Shown here piece after piece: positions 35,836 to 42,008 of a stretch of DNA of 42,008 bases; the first letter of the stretch is position 1, and the number at the start of each line of letters is the position of its first letter. This stretch comes from Haliea sp. (GTDB lineage: Bacteria > Pseudomonadota > Gammaproteobacteria > Pseudomonadales > Halieaceae), in the NCBI GenBank assembly GCA_002862465.1, contig PKDD01000165.1, forward strand, positions 1 to 42,008, given 5' to 3'. The position numbers were made by a program, and so were the translations under genes. The notes beneath the pieces were generated by a model, which searched no databases, had not been told where the DNA came from, and saw only the letters and a list, made by a program, of their open reading frames with translations.

Positions 35836-36798
35836 TCACTGCAGCCAGTCTAGTGAATCGGCCACCATTCTAGCAGTATTTGCCGGCACTTCCCCTATTA
35901 CGGTTACCAGCACTGGCTGCTCATCAATGTGCATGCCACGCGTATATGACGTGGTACCTCCTCGTTTCACCAAGCCCTCTCCCGCTCGCACAGCAACGTT
36001 GAGCTCTTCTAAAAACACAGAAAAAACCGAAAAACCGTCAGTATACGTTCTGCGATCACTTGTACCGGTAGATGGTTCGGTTGCAGTGAATCCGCGCGGC
36101 AGCCATCCTATATTCCAAGCACGCGTGATCGGGTATTGTGCTGGAGCGCTCTGAGAGTCACAAACAACGTGCTGCGCCTTGTGAACAACGTCTGCCCGAC
36201 TGAACTCAGGCAGATCATCGGAATAGACGATATGGGCGAATTGCATGGTTTCTAATACTTTACGTCCGTGACCAATCGTTTGCGCTTTGAGCATCATGCC
36301 TGTTTCTTCATCGAGGTCAACGACGTATCCAAAGCGATACATATCCCGCGGGTCAACCATAATACGGATAACTTCTCGTCCGGCCACACGCTCTCCTGGC
36401 GTAACAGCAAGGCGGTAATGCATAGCAATTCCACAACTTTCCCCTGGTAACAGTTCCTCGCTGCGGAGTAACCGATGTCCCGGATGTATACAAGCAAGTG
36501 GATGTGCTGAGCGCTGCACCTGTGCCCCGCGGCCGGTCAATTCGGCGAGGCGCTCCGAACTCTTCCCATCGGACACCATATGCGAGACCTGCATCACCTG
36601 CATATCACCGTCGCGCTGCAACATTACCACGCCGTGGTAGTTGGTCTGACGCAGACTTCTAGACATTTTATCCAGCAATGAAAGCGCCACGGCATCACCA
36701 TCAGGACATGCGGCCGCATTTGCGCCGGCGGCCGTAGATGCCAAGAATACACCCAATGATAACCACCTTAAAAATTTCATTGGCACACTAGACAACAT
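35836..36798 (-). CDS. rseB: RseB/MucB sigma-E regulatory protein
   Basis: A 320-residue periplasmic regulator that binds RseA and senses lipids or misfolded porins, so protecting RseA from proteolysis. A signal peptide runs to about residue 29 (ending GANA). The MucB/RseB N-terminal domain carries YHGVVMLQRDG and the RVAGREVIRIMVDPRDMYRFGYVVDLD stretch; the smaller C-terminal domain ends in the SLDWLQ region. ATG at 36798 follows AGGA inside the rseA end. Met7 is a weaker alternative. Confidence 0.92.
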   Translation of the reverse strand: MLSSVPMKFLRWLSLGVFLASTAAGANAAACPDGDAVALSLLDKMSRSLRQTNYHGVVMLQRDGDMQVMQVSHMVSDGKSSERLAELTGRGAQVQRSAHPLACIHPGHRLLRSEELLPGESCGIAMHYRLAVTPGERVAGREVIRIMVDPRDMYRFGYVVDLDEETGMMLKAQTIGHGRKVLETMQFAHIVYSDDLPEFSRADVVHKAQHVVCDSQSAPAQYPITRAWNIGWLPRGFTATEPSTGTSDRRTYTDGFSVFSVFLEELNVAVRAGEGLVKRGGTTSYTRGMHIDEQPVLVTVIGEVPANTARMVADSLDWLQ

Positions 36799-36804
36799 CG
36801 TTGT

Positions 36805-37416
36805 CTATTCCTGTAACTGAGGAACACGAGCAAAAGCAACCAGACCCTGCGGGGCGTTAAGCGCCGCCTGCTCTGCATGATCTTGCATATATTTACGTTG
36901 CCGCTGCAGTGCAAGCTCTTGATAAGCTGCGCTGTTAGCCGGCTCCAAAGTGGGCACAGCCTGCATACCATAATTCGCCTGCACCGTTGTTGCGCCAAGA
37001 CTGTTGAGCATACCCACCGGTGAAGCATTCGTTGCAATCGAGCGGCCGGAACCGTAAGAGTCATCACTGCCAATCAGGGCCAGTTGCTGCCCTCCGAGTA
37101 TAACAGTTGCTGCCACTGAGGCCGCCACCGCGAGGCTCACAAACGGGCGTAACATACGCTGCTTAAAACCGACTCCTGCAGCCTCCGTATCAGTTTCACT
37201 CTCGGCCGCGAGTGAGGCTTTCACCCGTCCTGATATGTCCCAATCCAGACCGGCAGCTTGACTGCCGTGCATTGCGTGCTGTGCAATATTATAACGCATC
37301 CATGAGCGACGTAACTCTGGATCTTGCGAAACCTGCGCAAGGACCCTCGACAGTTCGAGTTCATTGGCCTCATCATCCATTAGCGCAGAGAGCGATTCAC
37401 CCATTTTTTCATTCAT
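36805..37416 (-). CDS. rseA: Anti-sigma-E factor RseA/MucA
   Basis: About 203 residues. The cytoplasmic N-terminal domain (ESLSALMDDEANELELSRVL...SWMRYNIAQHAMHG) is the sigma-binding domain of RseA/MucA. A membrane helix lies near residues 91-112 (FVSLAVAASVAATVILGG). The rest is periplasmic and would be cut by DegS- and RseP-like proteases. ATG at 37416 is preferred over a TTG two codons upstream because of the GGAG spacing. It starts 84 bases after the rpoE stop. Confidence 0.92.
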   Translation of the reverse strand: MNEKMGESLSALMDDEANELELSRVLAQVSQDPELRRSWMRYNIAQHAMHGSQAAGLDWDISGRVKASLAAESETDTEAAGVGFKQRMLRPFVSLAVAASVAATVILGGQQLALIGSDDSYGSGRSIATNASPVGMLNSLGATTVQANYGMQAVPTLEPANSAAYQELALQRQRKYMQDHAEQAALNAPQGLVAFARVPQLQE

Positions 37417-37500
37417 CGTCAAAATACTCCGGGCAATGTCTTAACAAAGGAAAACTCGACTTAGAGCCACTGCTAGCTGAAAATAATTCTGAATAAGCCA

Positions 37501-38085
37501 TCAACACTCACCATCCATTTGTTTTCGCACCAACACATCTATCGCCTCACGCGCCCGAGATATACGCGAGCGCACGGTACCAACTGGGCACTCCATGATA
37601 TCAGCGATATCCTCATAGCTTAAGCCATCAAATTCACGTAACGTTATGGCAGTTCGCAGATCCTCAGATAAGTCGCTAATCGCATCCTCCACCACCACCT
37701 TCAACTCCTCCCCGAACAACGCGTTTTCGGGGGTCTCAATCGTGCGTAATCCACCTCCACTCTCGAAGTATTGTGCGTCCTCAAGCTCTATATCTGACTT
37801 CGGAGGCCGCCTCGAGCGTGACACTAAATGATTCTTCGCCGTGTTGATCGCAATACGATACAACCAAGTGTAAAAGGCACTGTCGCCTCGAAACCCCGGG
37901 AGCGATCGATAGGCCTTAATGAAAGCCTCCTGCGCGACGTCCTGAACTTCATCAGCATCCCGCACATAGCGCCCTACCAGACTAAATATCTTATGCTGGT
38001 ATTTCAGAACCAGCAAATCAAACGCTCTCGAATCACCCTTTTGTACTCTGGCGACAAGTTGTTGATCCGTCGCTATAACAGTCAT
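37501..38085 (-). CDS. rpoE: RNA polymerase sigma factor RpoE/AlgU
   Basis: A 194-residue ECF sigma factor very close to Pseudomonas AlgU in length and sequence, for example RAFDLLVLKYQHKI and the DEVQDVAQEAFIKAYRSLPGFRGDSAFYTWLYRIAINTAKNHLV region 2. Region 4 ends in LSYEDIADIMECPVGTVRSRISRARE. It directs RNA polymerase to envelope-stress genes. ATG at 38085 follows GGAG at the correct spacing; the frame extends eight codons upstream to another ATG with no such site. A possible self-activated promoter is listed separately. Confidence 0.96.
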   Translation of the reverse strand: MTVIATDQQLVARVQKGDSRAFDLLVLKYQHKIFSLVGRYVRDADEVQDVAQEAFIKAYRSLPGFRGDSAFYTWLYRIAINTAKNHLVSRSRRPPKSDIELEDAQYFESGGGLRTIETPENALFGEELKVVVEDAISDLSEDLRTAITLREFDGLSYEDIADIMECPVGTVRSRISRAREAIDVLVRKQMDGEC

Positions 38086-38270
38086 GTGCGGCTCCATTGC
38101 CCAGCACATAGTACCACTGTCCGACTGCCTACAAGCCTATTCGGAAATAGACCACAAAAATAAAACTTAGTTCGCATGACACATTGGGTAATATAACCCA
38201 AGGTGATCTGCAGCCAAGAAAATTGCTTGTGGATAGCTTCCGTATTTCCCACGAGGTCGTATATACTCCG

Positions 38271-38297
38271 TTTGTGTCGCCTGTCGAGGCTAAGTTC
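38271..38297 (-). promoter_or_regulatory. Possible sigma-E-type promoter upstream of rpoE
   Basis: On the minus strand GAACTT (38292-38297), a perfect sigma-E/AlgU -35, is followed after 16 bases by ACAAA (38271-38275), which matches the less conserved -10. It lies about 185 bases before rpoE, as expected for positive autoregulation. The -10 is not ideal. Confidence 0.42.
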
Positions 38298-38347
38298 CTG
38301 AGACACATCATATATTTCACCTTCCAAAGCAGCAAGTAGTGAGCGCC

Positions 38348-39943
38348 ATGGCGAGTCGGCATCAACACAATGTATTAATTATTGGAAGCGGTGCTGCCGG
38401 TCTCAGCTTAGCTCTGCGCCTGCCACCCACCTGCCGGATAGCTTTGCTGACCAAGGCGGACTTAAACCAAGGATCAACTTTTTGGGCGCAAGGGGGCATG
38501 GCTGCCGTGCTTCACAGCAAAGATACCGTTGATTCCCATGTGACAGACACCCTTGAAGCCGGCGCAGGGCTGTGCCGTCGTGAGGCAGTGGAATTCACCG
38601 TCAGCAACAGCCGACGCTGTGTCGAATGGTTGGTAGATCAGGGCGTCGACTTCGATCTACGCGAAGCTCCCCGCAGCCGGCTAAGAAAGGAGTTCCACCT
38701 GACGATGGAAGGCGGCCATAGTCACAGACGCATCATACACGCCGCCGACCGCACCGGGCGAGCGATATCTGAAGTCCTCACGGATCGGGTAATTGCGGCC
38801 GAAAATATTGAAATCTTCACACATCGGGTCGCGGTGGATTTGGTGGTGAACGATGGCCGCTGTGAAGGCGCCTATGTGCTCAATGAGCAGAGCGGCCATG
38901 TTGATCTTTTTCAGGCCTCGTCAGTGGTGCTGGCCACTGGCGGTGCCAGCAAGGCCTATCTTTACACCAGCAACCCTGATGGCGCCAGCGGAGATGGAAT
39001 TGCTATGGCCTGGCGTGCCGGATGCCGAGTAGCCAATTTGGAGTTTAATCAGTTCCATCCCACCTGTCTGTATCACCCCAAGGCTAAATCCTTCTTGATC
39101 ACCGAGGCCATTCGGGGGGAAGGTGGCCGGCTGCTGTTACCGGACGGGACGTCCTTCATGCAGAATTTCGACGAGCGCGGTGAGTTGGCACCGCGCGATG
39201 TCGTGGCGCGGGCGATAGATCATGAGATGAAGCGGCTCGGTGCAGACTGCCTTTTCCTAGATATTTCACACAGGTCACCGGAATTTATAAAGAGTCACTT
39301 TCCCACTGTTATGGCACGCTGTGCAGAACTCGGCATCGACATTAGCGCTGAGGCCATACCTGTCGTACCTGCTGCCCATTATACCTGCGGCGGCATCTTG
39401 GTGGATAACCATGGCCTCACTGACGTCGCTGGATTATATGCGGTTGGTGAATCCTCTTGCACCGGTTTGCATGGGGCCAACCGTATGGCCAGTAATTCGT
39501 TGCTCGAATGCATTGTTTACGCAGAATCTGCGGCACAGCATATTGCCGAAAATCTTAATCAATTACTGCGCTCCACTGATGCTGCTCTGTGGGATGAGAG
39601 TCAAGTAACAGATTCCGACGAGGATGTGGTGATCTCTCACAACTGGGATGAATTACGTCGTTTCATGTGGGATTATGTCGGCATTGTGCGGACCAACAAG
39701 CGGTTACGGCGCGCCTTACATCGCGTACAGCTGTTGCAGACGGAAATTGCAGAATACTACGGCAACTACAAAGTCAGTAATGACCTTCTCGAGCTACGCA
39801 ATCTCGCAATGGTGGCAGAACTTATGATCCAGTGCGCAATTTCACGTAAAGAAAGTCGCGGACTGCACTACACGCTGGACTATCCAGACCTCTTGCCGAC
39901 GGCCAACGATACTATTCTGACGCCGGAAAACTCTCCACTGTAG
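38348..39943 (+). CDS. nadB: L-aspartate oxidase
   Basis: About 531 residues. NadB oxidises L-aspartate to iminoaspartate, the first step of de novo NAD synthesis. FAD-binding [11 protein letters not shown] (about 13-23) and [13 protein letters not shown] are present, with HAADRTGR, the catalytic-domain YTCGGI and a [19 protein letters not shown] loop. The C-terminal helical domain is complete. ATG at 38348 is chosen; an in-frame GTG three codons upstream is possible. Divergence from rpoE is conserved in Pseudomonas. No nadA or nadC is in the window. Confidence 0.95.
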   Translation: MASRHQHNVLIIGSGAAGLSLALRLPPTCRIALLTKADLNQGSTFWAQGGMAAVLHSKDTVDSHVTDTLEAGAGLCRREAVEFTVSNSRRCVEWLVDQGVDFDLREAPRSRLRKEFHLTMEGGHSHRRIIHAADRTGRAISEVLTDRVIAAENIEIFTHRVAVDLVVNDGRCEGAYVLNEQSGHVDLFQASSVVLATGGASKAYLYTSNPDGASGDGIAMAWRAGCRVANLEFNQFHPTCLYHPKAKSFLITEAIRGEGGRLLLPDGTSFMQNFDERGELAPRDVVARAIDHEMKRLGADCLFLDISHRSPEFIKSHFPTVMARCAELGIDISAEAIPVVPAAHYTCGGILVDNHGLTDVAGLYAVGESSCTGLHGANRMASNSLLECIVYAESAAQHIAENLNQLLRSTDAALWDESQVTDSDEDVVISHNWDELRRFMWDYVGIVRTNKRLRRALHRVQLLQTEIAEYYGNYKVSNDLLELRNLAMVAELMIQCAISRKESRGLHYTLDYPDLLPTANDTILTPENSPL

Positions 39944-39976
39944 CGTCCTAGAAACTCTGATCCCGAGCGTCAAGGC

Positions 39977-40402
39977 TCAGTGCAGCAGTGTCAGCCGGAC
40001 CCGCAGTCGACGCAGCTGATCCTCAGGCACACTGTCGGCGTAAAGCCAAATATATCCTTCAGAATTTTCTGCTACGTCAGTAAAGGCGATATAAATAAGC
40101 CAGGGCAGCATAGTGCTAGTCGCACTGAGAGAAATGCCTCTGGTAACGCCGTCTCGCTTTAGTGTCCAACGGCCATAACGCCAGCACAACTCGGCACCGT
40201 GCATTGGATTGCGTCGTAATAACCATAATAGAAGAAAGGCGATGATCGACAAAGGCATGACCAGAGATTCATCGCCTTGGACACTGACTGAACATAAAAC
40301 ATAAAGCACTGCTAAACACAGAAAACCGTGCAGCGAGCCTCGCAATCCCGACTCACCGATCTTTAGATGCAGAGCGGGCGAAGTGGCATATTTGGCTAAC
40401 AA
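39977..40402 (-). CDS. ygfX: YgfX family inner-membrane protein
   Basis: A 141-residue YgfX (CptA)-like protein whose family is encoded with SdhE. Two helices (FLCLAVLYVLCSVS and LSIIAFLLLWLLR, about 27-62) are followed by a small soluble domain ending YADSVPEDQLRRLRVRLTLL, typical of the family. TTG at 40402 follows GAGGAG by ten bases. It lies 50 bases inside the sdhE coding region in another frame, so the genes overlap and translation may be coupled. E. coli YgfX has been reported as a toxin, but this is not settled for the family. Confidence 0.8.
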   Translation of the reverse strand: MLAKYATSPALHLKIGESGLRGSLHGFLCLAVLYVLCSVSVQGDESLVMPLSIIAFLLLWLLRRNPMHGAELCWRYGRWTLKRDGVTRGISLSATSTMLPWLIYIAFTDVAENSEGYIWLYADSVPEDQLRRLRVRLTLLH

Positions 40403-40619
40403 TCCCAGTCAACTCCTCATCGTCCGGCACACCACGCAGCATCAGCCAGGCGAACAAGTCCTGATCCTCGCAGAGCATCAACTGCTGGAAACTATGGCGA
40501 TCGCGCTGATCGAGGTGCGCATATTGCGAATCAACAAATGGCTCCAGCACCAGATCGAGCTCCAACATGCCACGTCTGGCGGCCCAGCGCATACGATTTA
40601 TCTCTTCTTTTTCTATCAT
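40353..40619 (-). CDS. sdhE: FAD assembly factor SdhE
   Basis: 88 residues. SdhE helps to attach FAD covalently to succinate dehydrogenase and fumarate reductase. The family motif RGMLELD (16-22), with the essential RGxxE, is present, followed by FQQLMLCEDQDLFAWLMLRG. The length is normal for the family. The ygfX start lies inside its last 50 bases. The gene is divergent from ygfZ, another flavin/iron-sulfur maturation gene. Confidence 0.95.
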   Translation of the reverse strand: MIEKEEINRMRWAARRGMLELDLVLEPFVDSQYAHLDQRDRHSFQQLMLCEDQDLFAWLMLRGVPDDEELTGIVSQICHFARSASKDR

Positions 40620-40657
40620 GCCAGCAACATCATCTCAGGGGGCCATCAATATCAGAC

Positions 40658-40663
40658 AGTATA
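40658..40663 (-). promoter_or_regulatory. -10 element candidate for sdhE
   Basis: TATACT on the minus strand, about 40 bases before the sdhE ATG. No acceptable -35 is visible, so this is weak. Confidence 0.35.
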
Positions 40664-40695
40664 GCGTTTAATTGATGTGATGATGCGCTTCATTA

Positions 40696-40724
40696 CTGAC
40701 ATTAACACTTACAGCGCCTATTAT
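40696..40724 (+). promoter_or_regulatory. Promoter of ygfZ
   Basis: CTGACA (one mismatch to TTGACA), a 17-base spacer and TATTAT (one mismatch to TATAAT). A start point would fall about 25 bases before the ygfZ TTG. This is the best sigma-70 promoter I can see in the window. Confidence 0.65.
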
Positions 40725-40753
40725 TGACTATTGATTATTTGAGGTAACAACAC

Positions 40754-41677
40754 TTGACCAGCCTTTATACCCGCCTAGAGCAAGAGTCCTTACTGCACAT
40801 CACCGGACCCGATACACTTACGTTTTTGCAGGGCCAGACCACCTGCGACACGCGTACCATAGACGAAGACCATAGCCTCCTCGGTATTTTTTGCACACCG
40901 CAAGGCCGGGTTGTCTGTGATTTTCTTCTGTGTCAGCTAGGTGCCGATCATTTTGCTCTGCGCATGCATCGAAGTATCCGAGCATGCAGCAGCGCGGCGT
41001 TTGGCAAGTACATTATTTTTTCGAAAGCAACGCTTGACGACGTAAGAGAAGACTGGAAACCCTACGCAGTGTGGGGGACGCATGCTGTAACAGCGCTGAC
41101 CAAGCTGTTCGGAAACGCGCCCTCAGAGCGCTTTGGCACAGTCCAAGGAGACAGTTTTGTGGCAGTGCAGACAGATCAAAGCGGAGAGCAGTTCGAATGT
41201 TATTTACATGACTCATTTCCACAAGAGCTCATGAATGAGTCGATGCAGTTAGCGACCGAATCCGAGTGGCAAGCCCTGCAAATGACGCAAGGTATCGTCC
41301 GCATTGAGGCAGCCACAACGGAAGAATTCGTCCCCCAAACACTCAATTATGACCTCACCGGTCATATTAACTTCAAAAAAGGCTGCTACACCGGCCAGGA
41401 AGTCGTAGCGCGCTTACACTACCTCGGCAAACCCAAGCGCCGCACCGGTCTAGCGCAATTCGCCGTTGAGGGTATTTCAACCGTAGGCACTGCCGTGTAT
41501 GAGGCGCAATCGAATAAAGCTGTTGGCAGTATCGTCAACTGTTGCGCCACACATGGCGAAAAGATTGTTCTGGTAGCTGCCACAAAAGATGGCCTGAAAA
41601 ACGGTCTCCATGTCGGCACCGCTGATGGCCCGTTGCTGGTTGGGCGTGACCTACCGTACTTAACAGACTCAGAGTAG
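40754..41677 (+). CDS. ygfZ: YgfZ, folate-binding iron-sulfur maturation protein
   Basis: A 307-residue member of the aminomethyltransferase-like family. YgfZ helps to assemble or repair certain Fe-S proteins and binds folate. Its signature is KGCYTGQEVVARLHYLGKPKRR with the required Cys211 in K-G-C-Y. The N-terminus SLLHITGPDTLTFLQGQTTCD matches the family, so the TTG at 40754, preceded by GAGGT, must be the start. No earlier ATG is in frame. Succinate-dehydrogenase maturation genes are next to it, which fits a common role in metalloenzyme assembly. Confidence 0.92.
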   Translation: MTSLYTRLEQESLLHITGPDTLTFLQGQTTCDTRTIDEDHSLLGIFCTPQGRVVCDFLLCQLGADHFALRMHRSIRACSSAAFGKYIIFSKATLDDVREDWKPYAVWGTHAVTALTKLFGNAPSERFGTVQGDSFVAVQTDQSGEQFECYLHDSFPQELMNESMQLATESEWQALQMTQGIVRIEAATTEEFVPQTLNYDLTGHINFKKGCYTGQEVVARLHYLGKPKRRTGLAQFAVEGISTVGTAVYEAQSNKAVGSIVNCCATHGEKIVLVAATKDGLKNGLHVGTADGPLLVGRDLPYLTDSE

Positions 41678-41749
41678 TCACAAGCTGACGCGCTCCCAGC
41701 ATTGCAGATAAGATTCAGCCTTCAGCTATCTAGTGTATATTGCTCATTG

Positions 41750-41866
41750 AACACGACAGGCGCTTTCAATCCAGTTCGACCCGCGATGGCAGAGATAAAT
41801 AACCAAGCGGGCAGAAAAAAAGAACGATTGCGCTGGGGCGTTAACTAGCTCAGCATCGACAATGTG
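41750..41866 (-). pseudogene. Decayed tandem copy of the CTERM tail
   Basis: On the minus strand, just after the stop of the CTERM protein, the sequence starts again with GTCGATGCTG and continues with GCTTGGTTATTTAT, followed by an ATCGCGGG match and a shared CGACAGGCGC. The start is shifted 138 bases from the intact copy, an exact 46 codons, so it was once an in-frame tandem duplication. A net loss of four bases around a T-run has broken the frame; if repaired it would read LPAWLFISAIAG, a CTERM-like helix. It is noncoding now. Confidence 0.7.
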
Positions 41867-42008
41867 CTATGCGGAAACCTTTGCGCGCGACAGGCGCTTC
41901 GCTCCGGCCAAGCCCGCTATCGCTGATATAAATAACCAAGCGGCGGCAGGAAGAGGCACTACCGATGCGTTAGAAGTGTTAATCACACCAGCATCGACAA
42001 CCTGGCCC
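41867..42008 (-). CDS. VPLPA-CTERM sorting-signal protein, C-terminal end
   Basis: The last 47 residues of a gene that enters from the right edge. The tail has all three parts of a CTERM sorting signal: VPLPAAAW, a membrane helix (LFISAIAGLAGA), and the basic cluster KRLSRAK. Such proteins are exported and processed by an exosortase, usually in bacteria that also make exopolysaccharide. The protein's main domain is outside the window and no exosortase gene is seen here. A decayed second copy of the tail follows the stop. Confidence 0.85.
   Translation of the reverse strand, partial: GQVVDAGVINTSNASVVPLPAAAWLFISAIAGLAGAKRLSRAKVSA

Overview
This window comes from a gammaproteobacterium, most likely a marine relative of the Pseudomonas/Cellvibrionales side of the class. 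The evidence is the classic block nadB <-> rpoE(algU)-rseA(mucA)-rseB(mucB)-rseC-mucD-lepA-lepB-DUF4845-rnc-era-recO in its usual order, the nearby sdhE/ygfX/ygfZ genes, and a VPLPA-CTERM sorting signal at the right edge. Base composition is mixed, with no strong skew visible by eye. No rRNA, tRNA, CRISPR array, transposase or phage gene was seen.

Layout. 1-8.5 kb (+): the end of a TonB-dependent receptor, the radical-SAM protein YgiQ, a YtfJ-like periplasmic protein, and an RND efflux adaptor plus permease. 8.6-14.7 kb: the helicase HrpB, a short-chain dehydrogenase, a PlsC-like acyltransferase and a MATE exporter. 14.9-18.7 kb (-): an accessory-looking cassette of a family-2 glycosyltransferase, a UDP-galactopyranose-mutase-like flavoprotein, and two small membrane proteins built from a shared 'PGYSV' unit. 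18.9-24.0 kb (-): a probable operon tsaB-uppP-apeB-(GT4, queuosine-mannosyltransferase-like)-trpS ending in a clear intrinsic terminator. 24.1-29 kb: mobA (+), then a lysine-rich protein made of 25 copies of AKAKPK, adk, mazG and cysM (-). 28.3-38.1 kb (-): the envelope-stress, secretion and RNA-processing block, from recO back to rpoE. 38.3-42 kb: nadB (+), ygfX and sdhE (-), ygfZ (+), and the C-terminus of a CTERM-sorted protein (-) with a decayed tandem copy of its own tail.

How the genes work together. RpoE is the extracytoplasmic sigma factor. RseA, RseB and RseC control it, and MucD is the periplasmic protease arm; a possible sigma-E-type promoter lies upstream of rpoE. LepB, LepA, Rnc, Era and RecO form the adjacent housekeeping run. 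UppP (undecaprenyl phosphate recycling), the GT2/flavoprotein cassette and the CTERM protein all point to envelope and surface-polysaccharide biology.

The least explained parts are the PGYSV membrane proteins and their sugar-enzyme neighbours, the tandem CTERM tail, and the AKAKPK array. Many starts are TTG or GTG; each such choice is explained in its entry. Functional names rest on motif recognition by reading only; no database search was run.
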